From Candidatus Anaeroferrophillus wilburensis (GTDB lineage: Bacteria; Desulfobacterota; Anaeroferrophillalia; Anaeroferrophillales; Anaeroferrophillaceae), in the NCBI GenBank assembly GCA_016934315.1, contig JAFGSY010000025.1:1-64000 (forward strand): DNA of 64,000 nucleotides. The letters run 5' to 3'. Position numbers and translations under genes: made by a program. Each line of letters starts with the position of its first letter. Positions within the stretch are counted from its first letter, which is position 1. Under the pieces are notes generated by a model. The model saw only the letters and a program-made list of their open reading frames with translations. It did not search any database and had not been told where the DNA came from. Below are positions 1 to 9,403 of the stretch, piece after piece.

Positions 1-1
1 T

Positions 2-2335
2 GAGAGCTTCCTTGCCCATCTCCAACGGGTGCAGGAACGCTTCAGCCAAGAGGTGGACAAGCCGGCCGATTACACCCAGACCCCCTATGGGGATCGGAAC
101 ACTATCGCCTACTTTTCGATGGAATTCGGCATCCATGAAAGCCTGCCGCTCTTTGCCGGCGGCCTGGGTGTCCTAGCCGGCGACCACCTGAAAGCTGCCT
201 CTGACCTAGAGCTGCCGCTGGTTGCCGTTGGTCTGCTGTTCCGGGATGGTTATTTTCACCAGTATCTTGATCAAAATGGCTGGCAGCAGGAAGGCTATCA
301 GGAAACCGATCTTTTTTATCTGCCCATCGGCAAGGCCAAGGACAGCAACGGCAATCAGATAATCATTTCAGTTGCCGGCCCTCAAGGTGATATCAAAGCG
401 ACTATCTGGAAAGCCAAAGCCGGCCGGATCACCCTTTACCTGCTGGATGCCAATATCCCGGAAAACAGTCCCGAAATCCGTGACATTACCGCCAGGCTCT
501 ACAGCGGTGAATCGATAACCCGCTTGGCCCAGGAAATTCTGCTGGGCATCGGCGGCATAAGGGCTCTGAAGGCAATGGATATACGGCCAAAAGTCTGCCA
601 TATGAATGAGGGCCATTCAGCCTTTTGCAGCATAGAACGACTGGCTGAGTGCATCGAAACCCACCAGGTTGACATCAAAACCGCCTTGGAAATAGTTCCA
701 CGGACTATGGTGTTCACTACCCACACCCCGGTAGCCGCCGGCCATGATGAGTTCCCTCCCTCCATGGTCAGGCCCTACTTTATCCCTCTCCAGGAACGGC
801 TGGGAGCCACCGCCGATGAGATGCTCGCCTGGGGCCAGCAGGCCGGTTCCGGACCGGGCGGCTCCTTTTCCATGTTTATTCTTGCTCTTCGCATGGCACT
901 TTACTGCAATGGCGTCAGCGAGCTGCACGGCAAGGTGGCCCGGCGGATGTGGTCCCACGTCTGGCCCAACCGGCCCGAGGATGAGATTCCCATCACCCAC
1001 GTTACCAACGGTATTCATCTCACATCGTGGCTCTCCCATCGTAATTTCATGCTTTTTGAAAATTACCTGGGACCTGACTGGGAGATGCACCCCTGCGACC
1101 CCCAAGTAACAAAAAAAATTGATGATATTTATGACGAAGAGCTGTGGAATGCCCATCAGATGTGCCGTTCCCGCTTGATCAGCAACTGCCGTAAACTGAT
1201 GGTCAAACAGTATAAACAGCGCAATGCTTCCAAAGCCGTGATGGAGCGCGCCGAATCAGTTCTTGACCAGGACATCCTGACCATTGCTTTTGCCCGCCGA
1301 TTTGCCACCTACAAACGGGCAACCCTGCTTTTGAAGGATCCAGACCGACTGGAAGCACTGATAAATTCCCAAACCAAGCCGATACAATTGATTTTTGCCG
1401 GCAAAGCGCACCCCAAGGATAATGAGGGGAAAGAACTGATTAGAGCTCTTGTGACCTTTGCCAACCGCCCCAGTGTTCGGCATCGCTTTATTTTTCTGGA
1501 AGACTATGACATCAATATTGCCCGCCATCTGGTCCGCGGTGCCGATGTCTGGCTCAACACCCCCCGGCGTCCCTACGAAGCTTGCGGCACCTCCGGCATG
1601 AAAGCGGCTATCAACGGCGTCCTCAACTGCAGCATTCTTGACGGCTGGTGGTGTGAAGGATATGATGAACAGTGTGGCTGGCAAATCGGTGCCGGCGAAG
1701 ACTACAATGACCCTGCCTACCAGGACATGGTGGAAAGTCAGGCCCTCTACAACGTCCTGGAAAATGAGGTCATCCCCTGTTTTTACGAACGCCGGGACGG
1801 CACCACTCCGACCCGATGGATTAAAATGATGAAAGAGTCCATGAAAATGGCCATGCAGAATTTCTGCAGCATTCGCATGGTGAACGAATATGAACAACGC
1901 TTTTATCGCGAGTTGGCCCAGAATCATGACCAATTGCTGGCAAACAACGGTCAAAACGCGATAACATTAGTGGAGAAGCATCAGCGCCTTCACAGGTTGT
2001 GGAGTGCTATTCATCTTGAACCGCCCATCCGCGACACCAAAGGGGCGTTCAAGGTGGAGGAAAATTTTGGCGCCAGTACGGTGGTTCATCTGGGGGAGAT
2101 CAATCCCGATGAAGTCCTGGTGGAGCTGTATTACGGTCCCTCGCAATCACCGACGACCGTCAGTCCAGGATATACGATGCCAATGACCGTTAAGGAGGAT
2201 CTTGGCAACGGTACCTACCGCTATGCCTGCACCTTCACCTGTGAAACGGCAGGCCGCTACGGCTTTACCGCCCGGGTTACGCCGGTAGGCGACCAGCGAA
2301 TCAGGTTTGACACCGACTTCCTCACTTGGGCATGA
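2..2335 (+). CDS. glgP: alpha-glucan (glycogen) phosphorylase, 5'-truncated by window
   Basis: GT35 phosphorylase that releases glucose-1-phosphate from glycogen or maltodextrin in the cytosol, using pyridoxal phosphate. The reading frame is open to the first base of the window, so the GTG at 29 is probably internal and the real start lies upstream; roughly 80-120 N-terminal residues are missing if it has the usual length of this short alpha-glucan phosphorylase type. Visible motifs are YFSMEFGIHESLP, FAGGLGVLAGDHLKAASDL and, near the C-terminus, GTSGMKAAINGVLNCSILDG. The lysine encoded at 1601-1603 sits where the PLP Schiff-base lysine of the family lies. The last ~80 residues form a beta-rich tail ending in TGA. 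glgA follows 92 bp later on the same strand, which fits a glycogen turnover operon. Family call is firm; only the 5' end is unknown. Confidence 0.93.
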   Translation, partial: ESFLAHLQRVQERFSQEVDKPADYTQTPYGDRNTIAYFSMEFGIHESLPLFAGGLGVLAGDHLKAASDLELPLVAVGLLFRDGYFHQYLDQNGWQQEGYQETDLFYLPIGKAKDSNGNQIIISVAGPQGDIKATIWKAKAGRITLYLLDANIPENSPEIRDITARLYSGESITRLAQEILLGIGGIRALKAMDIRPKVCHMNEGHSAFCSIERLAECIETHQVDIKTALEIVPRTMVFTTHTPVAAGHDEFPPSMVRPYFIPLQERLGATADEMLAWGQQAGSGPGGSFSMFILALRMALYCNGVSELHGKVARRMWSHVWPNRPEDEIPITHVTNGIHLTSWLSHRNFMLFENYLGPDWEMHPCDPQVTKKIDDIYDEELWNAHQMCRSRLISNCRKLMVKQYKQRNASKAVMERAESVLDQDILTIAFARRFATYKRATLLLKDPDRLEALINSQTKPIQLIFAGKAHPKDNEGKELIRALVTFANRPSVRHRFIFLEDYDINIARHLVRGADVWLNTPRRPYEACGTSGMKAAINGVLNCSILDGWWCEGYDEQCGWQIGAGEDYNDPAYQDMVESQALYNVLENEVIPCFYERRDGTTPTRWIKMMKESMKMAMQNFCSIRMVNEYEQRFYRELAQNHDQLLANNGQNAITLVEKHQRLHRLWSAIHLEPPIRDTKGAFKVEENFGASTVVHLGEINPDEVLVELYYGPSQSPTTVSPGYTMPMTVKEDLGNGTYRYACTFTCETAGRYGFTARVTPVGDQRIRFDTDFLTWA

Positions 2336-2427
2336 TGAAGACAACAACGCACAAGCCAACGGTCAGAAATAAGGCGTCATCAGCACCAACAACCGCTTGA
2401 CGGCAGTACTGCACAGGAGGTACGACC

Positions 2428-3975
2428 ATGTCCACCACCCGCAGAAATCCCCGGGTGCTCATTGTCACCCCGGAGGTTACCTACCTACCGCCTGGCATGG
2501 GTAATATTGCCAACCATCTGGCCGCCAAGGCCGGCGGCCTGGCAGATGTTTCAGCAGCCCTGATCAGCGCCCTGTTTGAACAGGGAGCTGATGTCCACGT
2601 GGCCCTGCCCGATTACCGAGCTCTGTTCAATGATCAATTACCGCCCCCCTTACGGCAGGAATGGAACACCATCCGCGAGCGGGTCCCGGACGACCGCCTC
2701 CATCTGGCCGAAGACCGGGCGTTCTATTATCGGAGCCAGGTCTACTCGAGCTACGGCTGGAAAAACATGCATATCAGTCTGGCCTTCCAACGGGAGGTTA
2801 TCAACCACATCATACCCGAGGTACAGCCGGACCTGATCCATTGCAATGACTGGATGACCGGCCTTATCCCGGCCATGGCGCGGCGGCATGGGATACCCTG
2901 TCTGTTCACCATCCACAACATTCACACCGTCAAAACCACCATGGCTCATATTGAAGATCGAGGCATCGATACGGCTTCCTTCTGGCAGAATCTTTATTTC
3001 CAACAGATGTCCTATAGCTATGAAGAGACCCGGGAACATAATCCGGTGGATTTTCTCACCAGCGGCGTCTTTGCCGCCCATTTCGTCAACACCGTCAGCC
3101 CGACGTTCCTGCATGAAATCATTGACGGGCGGCATAATTTCGTTGAACCACAGCTGCAGCATGAATTGAGCAATAAATGGTACGCCGGCTGCGCCGCCGG
3201 GATTCTCAATGCCCCCGACCCCTCCTACAACCCGGCAACCGATGCTGAGCTGGGCTTCCCCTTCGACACCGGCAGTTTTACCGATGGCAAACGTCGGAAC
3301 AAACGGTTGCTGCAGAAAACTGTCGGCCTGCGACAGGACGAGAATGCCCCCCTGTTTTTCTGGCCCTCACGACTTGATCCGGTGCAAAAAGGCTGTCAGC
3401 TGCTGGCGGACATTCTCTATGAAACTGTTTCGCGCTACTGGCAACAGAATCTACAGATTATTTTTGTCGCCAATGGTGACTTCCAACAGCATTTCAAGGA
3501 TATTGTCAACTTCCATAAGCTCCATGACCGGGTGGCAGTCTGTCATTTCGATGAACAGCTCTCCCGTCAGGCCTACGGAGCTGCCGATTTCATTCTCATG
3601 CCCTCCCGCTTTGAGCCCTGTGGGCTGCCCCAGATGATCGGCCCCATCTACGGCACCCTGCCGGTGGCCCATAACACCGGTGGCATCCACGACACCGTTA
3701 CCCAGCTCGATCACCGGAATAACCAGGGAAACGGCTTCCTCTTCGACTACTATGACGCCCCGGGCCTCTTCTGGGCCTGTGAACAGGCGATGAATTTCTA
3801 CAACCAGCCGGCTGCGGTGAAGCAGACACAGATTGGTCGAATCATGACTGAAAGTGCCGCCACCTTCAACCACAGCGTTACCGCCAGCCACTATATCAAT
3901 CTCTATGAAACCATGCTTGAGCGGCCGCTCATCAACCCTGATTTCGCCAACCAACAGCAGGAAGTAAAGGACTGA
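2428..3975 (+). CDS. glgA: glycogen synthase (GT5)
   Basis: Transfers glucose from ADP- or UDP-glucose to the non-reducing end of a growing glucan. The 515-residue protein has the N-terminal nucleotide-sugar motif KAGGLADVSAAL (family form KxGGL) and the C-terminal GT-B signature SRFEPCGLPQMIG followed by NTGGIHDTV. The ATG at 2428 has an AGGAGGT ribosome-binding site 7 bases upstream. The length is slightly above the usual ~480 residues because of a longer N-terminal loop (GMGNIANHL) between the first strand and the KAGGL motif. It lies between glgP and a thioredoxin-like gene, 5 bp before the latter, so the genes are very likely co-transcribed. No glgC (ADP-glucose pyrophosphorylase) is in the window, so the donor sugar cannot be decided here. 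Confidence 0.93.
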   Translation: MSTTRRNPRVLIVTPEVTYLPPGMGNIANHLAAKAGGLADVSAALISALFEQGADVHVALPDYRALFNDQLPPPLRQEWNTIRERVPDDRLHLAEDRAFYYRSQVYSSYGWKNMHISLAFQREVINHIIPEVQPDLIHCNDWMTGLIPAMARRHGIPCLFTIHNIHTVKTTMAHIEDRGIDTASFWQNLYFQQMSYSYEETREHNPVDFLTSGVFAAHFVNTVSPTFLHEIIDGRHNFVEPQLQHELSNKWYAGCAAGILNAPDPSYNPATDAELGFPFDTGSFTDGKRRNKRLLQKTVGLRQDENAPLFFWPSRLDPVQKGCQLLADILYETVSRYWQQNLQIIFVANGDFQQHFKDIVNFHKLHDRVAVCHFDEQLSRQAYGAADFILMPSRFEPCGLPQMIGPIYGTLPVAHNTGGIHDTVTQLDHRNNQGNGFLFDYYDAPGLFWACEQAMNFYNQPAAVKQTQIGRIMTESAATFNHSVTASHYINLYETMLERPLINPDFANQQQEVKD

Positions 3976-3980
3976 AAACA

Positions 3981-4895
3981 ATGTTCAACCATTATCGTAC
4001 CCTCATAGTTATTGTCTTGCTCTGTCTCTGCGGCAGTGCTTTTCCGCTCCACGCCAGGGCAGCCTGGCTGGATGACTTCAAAGCTGCCAAATCCCAGGCA
4101 ACCCGGGAGCATAAAGACCTGCTGCTGGTTTTCTCCGGCTCTGACTGGTGCGGCTGGTGCATCAAGCTTGAGCAGGAAGTGTTTTCGCAGGCAGGATTTA
4201 TGGCAGAGGCGGAAAAGCAGTTCATTCTCGTAAACCTTGATTTTCCCCAGAGGAAGGCCCAGGCACCAGCGGTCAGGGAGCAAAACCAGCAGTTGAAAGC
4301 AGACTACCGCATCGAAGGCTTTCCCACCGTTATTCTGGCTGACGCGGCAGGGACCCCCTATGCCCGGACCGGCTACCTGGAGGGTGGCAGCACTGCCTAT
4401 TTACAACATCTGGCTGGTTTTCAAACCGCCAAGAAGGCAGTTGATGACCTGATGACCAAAGCTGAGCAGGCCAGCGGCATGGAGCGGGCCCGGCTGCTGG
4501 ATCAGGTCCTGGAAACCATGCAGGCCAACCACCTGCCAGGCAACCATAGAAAAATTATTGATGAGATAATCAGTCTTGACACCGATAATCAGGCCGGTCT
4601 GCAGGGTAAGTATGAAATCTACCAGAAGGTTGCTCCCATTGAGGAGGCTCTGCGGCAAACGAGAAACTTCGATCAGGCCCTGACTGATCTTGACACCCTC
4701 CTGGCTGAAGATGGCTTGCAGGCGGAAACAAAACAGCGCCTCTATCTTTTCAAGGCTACCATTTGCCTGCAAGGCAAAAAAGATCCGGAAGCAGGAATTC
4801 AAAACCTTCAGCTGGCCGCTCAAGCAGCTCCTGATACTCCATTGGCCGCCCAGATTCCGGAGTTCATCACCCAGATCATCAAGCAGAAACCGTAA
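3981..4895 (+). CDS. secreted thioredoxin-fold protein with CGWC motif
   Basis: A 304-residue protein with an N-terminal signal peptide (hydrophobic stretch about residues 7-20, cleavage likely after HARAA) followed by a thioredoxin fold of the thioredoxin_7/DUF255-like kind. The redox motif is SDWCGWC with cysteines 57 and 60, and the cis-proline segment is EGFPTVILAD. Residues ~150-300 are helical and look like TPR-type repeats (for example FDQALTDLDTLLAEDG). It probably acts in the periplasm as a disulfide reductase or sensor; the substrate is unknown. The gene starts 5 bp after glgA and ends 7 bp before glgB, so it is embedded in the glycogen operon although its product is exported. No regulatory site is visible. 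Confidence 0.8.
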   Translation: MFNHYRTLIVIVLLCLCGSAFPLHARAAWLDDFKAAKSQATREHKDLLLVFSGSDWCGWCIKLEQEVFSQAGFMAEAEKQFILVNLDFPQRKAQAPAVREQNQQLKADYRIEGFPTVILADAAGTPYARTGYLEGGSTAYLQHLAGFQTAKKAVDDLMTKAEQASGMERARLLDQVLETMQANHLPGNHRKIIDEIISLDTDNQAGLQGKYEIYQKVAPIEEALRQTRNFDQALTDLDTLLAEDGLQAETKQRLYLFKATICLQGKKDPEAGIQNLQLAAQAAPDTPLAAQIPEFITQIIKQKP

Positions 4896-4902
4896 TCTTT
4901 TA

Positions 4903-6930
4903 ATGGCGCCAACCACCCGACACAACAATGCCATTGCCGCTCTGCTGGCCGCCGACCCCTATCTGCAGCCTTATGAAGGGGTTCTCCGGCGGCGACAGAC
5001 GCAAACCGTCGTCATGGCAGAACGCCTCACCGGCAACGTCATGGAACTCTCGGCGTTCGCTGCCGGCCACCACTACTTCGGCCTCCATTTCAACGGTCAG
5101 GAGTGGATCTTCCGGGAGTGGGCCCCCCATGCCACGGCCCTCTTCCTGATCGGCGATTTTACCGGCTGGCAGGAAGAACAACGGTATGCGCTGCAACGTC
5201 TCAACACCCACGGCGAATGGGAAATCCGCCTGCCGGCCGAATGCCTCTCACACCGGGATCTTTTCCGCTTGCGCATCCACTGGCAGGGGGGAGCCGGAGA
5301 CCGGTTGCCGGCCTATGCAACCCGGGTGGTACAGGATCCCCAGAGCCTGATTTTCAATGCCCAGGTCTGGCAGCCACCGGCACCTTACCGATGGCAGCAC
5401 CCCAGCTTCACCACTGCCGGCAGCCCCTTACTGATCTATGAAGCCCATGTGGGGATGGCCCAGGAAGAGGAAAAAGTCGGCAGCTACCGGGAATTCAGCG
5501 ACCATATACTGCCGATCATTGCCGATGCCGGCTATAACACCATTCAGCTGATGGCCATTCAGGAACACCCCTATTACGCCTCTTTCGGCTACCATGTGGC
5601 CAATTTTTTTGCGGCATCCTCCCGCTTCGGAACCCCGGAAGAGTTGAAGGAGCTGATTGACCGGGCCCATGGCCTTGGCCTGGCAGTGATCATGGATATC
5701 ATTCATTCCCATGCGGTCAACAATGAGGTGGAAGGGTTGAGCCGCTTTGATGGGACAGACTACCAATATTTTCACCAGGGGCTCCGCGGCATCCACCAGG
5801 CCTGGGATTCACGCTGTTTTAATTACCACAAGCCGGAAGTGCTCCACTTCCTCCTGTCCAACTGCCGTTTCTGGCTGGAGGAATACCATTTTGACGGTTT
5901 TCGTTTCGACGGCATCACCAGCATGCTCTATGACCACCACGGTCTGGGTAAGGCCTTTACTTCCTATGATGATTATTTCGACAATCATGTGGACGAGGAA
6001 GCCGTCACCTATCTGACCCTGGCCAACACCTTGATCCATGAGCTCAAGCCCGAGGCCATCACCATCGCCGAAGACATCAGCGGCATGCCGGGACTGGCGG
6101 CACCTGTTGATGAAGGCGGGATGGGATTTGACTATCGCTTTGCCATGGGGGTTCCCGACTTGTGGATAAAACTGACCAAAGACATTCCCGATGAAGCTTG
6201 GCCAATGGGCAACCTCTGGCATGAAATGACCAACCGACGCCCCCATGAAAAAACCATAAGTTATGCCGAATCCCATGACCAGGCGCTGGTGGGCGATCAG
6301 ACCCTCATTTTCCGGCTGATCGGCTCTGCCATGTATGACCACATGGCGGTTGCGGACCGGCACCTCGCCGTCGACCGGGGCATGGCTCTCCACAAGATGA
6401 TCCGCCTGCTGACCCTGGCAACCGCTGGCCACGGCTACCTCACGTTCATGGGCAATGAATTCGGCCATCCGGAATGGATCGACTTTCCCCGGGCGGGCAA
6501 CAACTGGTCATACCACTATGCCCGCCGACAGTGGCACCTTAAAACTGACCCCGGCCTCAAGTACCATTTTCTCGCCGCGTTTGACCGCGACATGATCTCC
6601 CTGGCAACACGATCACGACTGCTGGAACAGCGGCAGATTGATCTCCTCCACGAACATAATGATGACAAGGTAATGATCTTTCAGCGGGGCACGCTGCTGT
6701 TTGCCTTCAACTTCCACCCCCACCACTCCTACACTGATTACCGGCTCAGTGCCCCTCCGGGCAGCTATGAGCTTATTTTTGACAGTGACGAGGCACACTA
6801 TGGAGGTCACAACCGTTTGCAGTCCAACCAGCAGCACCTGACCATCGCCGAACATACCCCTAGCCGACACATGCTCAGCCTCTACCTGCCGGCCCGAACT
6901 GTCCAGGTGTTGGAAGCCGATTTTTCCTGA
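4903..6930 (+). CDS. glgB: 1,4-alpha-glucan branching enzyme, GH13_8-like
   Basis: Makes alpha-1,6 branches in glycogen. The frame is open further upstream to 4690 inside the previous gene, but the ATG at 4903 (MAPTTRHNN) is chosen because it follows the stop of the thioredoxin gene and gives a 675-residue enzyme. A CBM48 domain lies at ~60-150 (FREWAPHATALFLIGDF), then the GH13 barrel. Catalytic residues by motif: nucleophile D336 (GFRFDGITS), acid/base E390 (TIAEDISG) and transition-state Asp D459 (YAESHDQAL). The pattern GLGKAFTSYDDYF is typical of the eukaryote-like GH13_8 group rather than the longer E. coli type. No strong Shine-Dalgarno is seen, so translational coupling is likely. Confidence 0.92.
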   Translation: MAPTTRHNNAIAALLAADPYLQPYEGVLRRRQTQTVVMAERLTGNVMELSAFAAGHHYFGLHFNGQEWIFREWAPHATALFLIGDFTGWQEEQRYALQRLNTHGEWEIRLPAECLSHRDLFRLRIHWQGGAGDRLPAYATRVVQDPQSLIFNAQVWQPPAPYRWQHPSFTTAGSPLLIYEAHVGMAQEEEKVGSYREFSDHILPIIADAGYNTIQLMAIQEHPYYASFGYHVANFFAASSRFGTPEELKELIDRAHGLGLAVIMDIIHSHAVNNEVEGLSRFDGTDYQYFHQGLRGIHQAWDSRCFNYHKPEVLHFLLSNCRFWLEEYHFDGFRFDGITSMLYDHHGLGKAFTSYDDYFDNHVDEEAVTYLTLANTLIHELKPEAITIAEDISGMPGLAAPVDEGGMGFDYRFAMGVPDLWIKLTKDIPDEAWPMGNLWHEMTNRRPHEKTISYAESHDQALVGDQTLIFRLIGSAMYDHMAVADRHLAVDRGMALHKMIRLLTLATAGHGYLTFMGNEFGHPEWIDFPRAGNNWSYHYARRQWHLKTDPGLKYHFLAAFDRDMISLATRSRLLEQRQIDLLHEHNDDKVMIFQRGTLLFAFNFHPHHSYTDYRLSAPPGSYELIFDSDEAHYGGHNRLQSNQQHLTIAEHTPSRHMLSLYLPARTVQVLEADFS

Positions 6931-6961
6931 ACGTTCTCTCGACAACACCGACATCCACCAT

Positions 6962-6996
6962 AAAAAAGAGAAAAGGGCAGTCAATCGACTACCCTT
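6962..6996 (-). terminator. hairpin terminator between convergent glgB and TSUP genes
   Basis: Stem of 10 bp with one mismatch (arms about 6973-6982 and 6987-6996, loop 4). On the - strand it is followed by TTTTCTCTTTTTT, the form of a rho-independent terminator for the htrA-prmA-TSUP operon. On the + strand a T7 run comes about 13 bases after the stem, so weak action on glgB transcripts is possible. The remaining 150 bp up to 7145 holds no gene. Confidence 0.6.
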
Positions 6997-7145
6997 GGCA
7001 TGACAACTATTTTTTTGCCACCGACACTCACAGACACACATGCCCCACTGACCGGAGCTTCATGGAAAATAAGCGACGTGATTTGCGGTTCTTTTGGGTC
7101 AGTGTGGGTCGGTGGCCAAAAAAACATGACTAGCGCACCTCCACT

Positions 7146-7892
7146 TTACATCTTCATAACCAGCAGCTTGATCGCCAGGACAATCACCGCAGTGGTCACC
7201 ACTTTCTTCACCCAGGTGTGGCCTTTGAGTACTGTCAGGTGAACCCCCAGCTGGCCGCCGACCACCGTCCCGGCCGCCAGCGTCAGGCCCAGTGGCCAGT
7301 GGACCTTGTCCTGCCAGATGAACACCCCCAGGGCCAGAAGCGTATAGATAAGAATACTCAACACCTTGACGGCATTACCGCGTACCAGATCAAGACCGGC
7401 CAGGGTGGTAGCCGCCAGTACCAGAAAACCAACACCAGCCTGAACAAAACCGCCGTAGATACCCACCAGAAAAAATCCGGCTGCCAGCAGCCAGACCCGC
7501 GGCTTCTCTGCCACTGGCCCACCGCTGTCAGCCCCTTTCAGGGGATCCCAGAGAGTCCAGAGGGTTACCATGATCATGATCAGGGCAAGAACGTTTTTAA
7601 ATGCCTGTTCGCCGATCCGCACCGCTCCCCAAGCTCCCAGGAGAGCACCGGCAGTTGCCGGCAGGGCAGCCCAGACGACATAGCGCCAGTCAACCACCTT
7701 ATGGCGATGAAAACCCCAGACAGCACCAACATTCTGGAGCAAGATGCCAACCCGGTTGGTGCCGTTGGCCACGGTCGGCGGCAGGCCGAGAAAAATCAGC
7801 AGGGGCATGGTTAAAAAAGAACCGCCGCCGGCAATCACATTCAAGGTCCCGGCAATAATGCCAAAAAGGAAAAGCAGGATATAGGAGATCAT
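7146..7892 (-). CDS. TSUP/TauE-SafE family anion permease
   Basis: A 248-residue integral membrane protein with about seven or eight hydrophobic segments, the first being ISYILLFLFGIIAGTLNVIAG. The GAxxNxxAGGGSFLTxP-like start and GLPPTVANGTNRVGI segment are characteristic of the TauE/SafE (DUF81) family, whose members export or import sulfite, sulfoacetate and related organic anions. The second half repeats the first, as usual for the family (GIYGGFVQAGVGFL). The substrate cannot be read from sequence. It begins 6 bp after the methyltransferase stop and is the last gene of the htrA-prmA operon, ahead of a hairpin terminator. Confidence 0.85.
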   Translation of the reverse strand: MISYILLFLFGIIAGTLNVIAGGGSFLTMPLLIFLGLPPTVANGTNRVGILLQNVGAVWGFHRHKVVDWRYVVWAALPATAGALLGAWGAVRIGEQAFKNVLALIMIMVTLWTLWDPLKGADSGGPVAEKPRVWLLAAGFFLVGIYGGFVQAGVGFLVLAATTLAGLDLVRGNAVKVLSILIYTLLALGVFIWQDKVHWPLGLTLAAGTVVGGQLGVHLTVLKGHTWVKKVVTTAVIVLAIKLLVMKM

Positions 7893-7898
7893 GGCAAC

Positions 7899-8537
7899 TC
7901 AACCACGGCAGGCCATCAGTTTACTTTTGCCGGAAGGGGAGTGGGTCACGGACACCTGAGAAAAAATCTTTTCCAGCAAAGTGGTCTCACCACGGATAAA
8001 TTCCCGGGCATCACCGGCACCCATGGAATAGACCCGCAGATAAAACATCAGCTTGATCAATGGCCGTTTAGGAACCTCATGTTCCATCAACAGGACAACC
8101 CCACGGTCGGCAACCACGCGCCGCATCTCCTCCAGTGCTCTTCGGCGAGCCATACCCTTCAGTTCGTAAAGGGCATGGGAACAGGTGACCACATCAAAGG
8201 AATGATCGGCAAACGGCAGGCTGGCGGCATCACCTTCAACAACCGCAACCCGGCCAGGGCCATCCTTTTCCCTGGTTTTCAGCAGCATGCCATGGGAAAA
8301 ATCATAACCCACCAGCAGGGCCTCGGGATGGCGGTCGGCAAAGGTCAGGATGACCGAACCAGTGCCACAGCAGATATCAAGAATGCGCGGCCGGGAAGCA
8401 CTGGCAAGCTGGGCTGCGTCAACCAGAAAAGTGCGGGTATCATCTTCATTACGGCGGGCATGGAGGCGGATAAAGAGATCATAAAAAGAAGAGAACAGAT
8501 CATAGTACCGACGACGGCCCGTTCTTATAGCCGGCAT
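7899..8537 (-). CDS. class I SAM-dependent methyltransferase (UbiE-like)
   Basis: A protein of ~212 residues with the class I methyltransferase fold: motif I is ILDICCGTGSVIL, motif II is LLVGYDFSHGML, the acidic loop is VVEGDAASLPFADHSFDVV and the post-I helix carries EEMRRVV. It resembles UbiE/MenG and small-molecule methyltransferases; the substrate is not known. The ATG at 8537 is preferred; a GTG at 8552 would add five residues. Either way the start overlaps the end of prmA (stop at 8525), showing translational coupling. The C-terminal SPSGKSKLMACRG is the usual last strand. Confidence 0.82.
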   Translation of the reverse strand: MPAIRTGRRRYYDLFSSFYDLFIRLHARRNEDDTRTFLVDAAQLASASRPRILDICCGTGSVILTFADRHPEALLVGYDFSHGMLLKTREKDGPGRVAVVEGDAASLPFADHSFDVVTCSHALYELKGMARRRALEEMRRVVADRGVVLLMEHEVPKRPLIKLMFYLRVYSMGAGDAREFIRGETTLLEKIFSQVSVTHSPSGKSKLMACRG

Positions 8538-9400
8538 AGAAACGCCCCCCACTCACCGTCCCGGATCGGCGTCTCGGCAGTCAGGCCAGCCTGAGCATAA
8601 ACTTGGGTGACCGAGGCCAACTGCTCATCAAGGATGCCCGAGAGAATCAGACAGCCACCGGGTTTCACCTGCCGGACAAGCCATCCTGAAAGTTCAATGA
8701 GGACCGGAGCAATGATATTGGCAACCACCAGATCATACTGTCCACCATCAAGATCGTCTCCCTTCTCCAGCAGGGTTACCACCCGGCACCGGTTCAAACG
8801 ACAATTTTCCGCCGCATTGGCAAGCGCCTCGACATCAATATCGATGGCAGTCACCTGGGCAGCGCCAAGTTTCTCTGCCAGAATGGCCAGAATGCCGCTG
8901 CCGGTGCCCACATCAAGGACCACGTCACCTGGTTTGACAGCCTTTGCCAGCAGGTCAGCAGCCAGGCGGGTGGTTTCATGGGTACCGGTGCCAAAAGCCA
9001 TCCCGGGATGAATGATAATTTGCCGCGCCCCATCTTCGGATGCTGCCGTCCAAGGAGGAACAACCCGCCAGGAGGAGGCAAAGTCAACCGGCTGAAAGTA
9101 CTGTTTCCAGCCGTCCATCCAGTTTTCCTGCTTAACCTGATCAATAACCACCGGACATCCGGCCTGCAGAGATGGCCCCAGCTGTTCCCGCAACCAGAAG
9201 ACCTCCTGGCGCCGATCAGCGGGAAAATAGGCAATAAAGGTTCCCGGCTGGCAGCCCTCTTCTGGCTCCCAGAGGCCACAGCACCCGGCAGCAAAAAGCT
9301 GCCGGGTGACCTGTTCATGATATTCAGCTAGCGGCACCAGCCGCAGAGACCACCAGAACGGAGGGGAAATATCCTGCCGCTGAGCATGATGCTTTGCCAT
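8525..9400 (-). CDS. prmA: ribosomal protein L11 methyltransferase
   Basis: Methylates ribosomal protein L11 with S-adenosylmethionine. The 291-residue protein has the N-terminal L11-binding domain (~1-110) and the C-terminal methyltransferase domain with PGMAFGTGTHETT, the SAM motif VLDVGTGSGILAI and the catalytic-loop motif VVANIIAPVLIEL; the last two are diagnostic for PrmA. It starts with ATG at 9400, 3 bp after the htrA stop, and overlaps the next gene by 13 bp or more. Its placement after a periplasmic protease looks like an operon of convenience; no direct functional link is evident. Confidence 0.92.
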   Translation of the reverse strand: MAKHHAQRQDISPPFWWSLRLVPLAEYHEQVTRQLFAAGCCGLWEPEEGCQPGTFIAYFPADRRQEVFWLREQLGPSLQAGCPVVIDQVKQENWMDGWKQYFQPVDFASSWRVVPPWTAASEDGARQIIIHPGMAFGTGTHETTRLAADLLAKAVKPGDVVLDVGTGSGILAILAEKLGAAQVTAIDIDVEALANAAENCRLNRCRVVTLLEKGDDLDGGQYDLVVANIIAPVLIELSGWLVRQVKPGGCLILSGILDEQLASVTQVYAQAGLTAETPIRDGEWGAFLCRL

Positions 9401-9403
9401 CAG

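Noticed and set aside
7000-7242. 80-residue open frame on the + strand between glgB and the TSUP gene
   Set aside because: Overlaps the TSUP gene on the other strand, no start signal and no recognisable motif.
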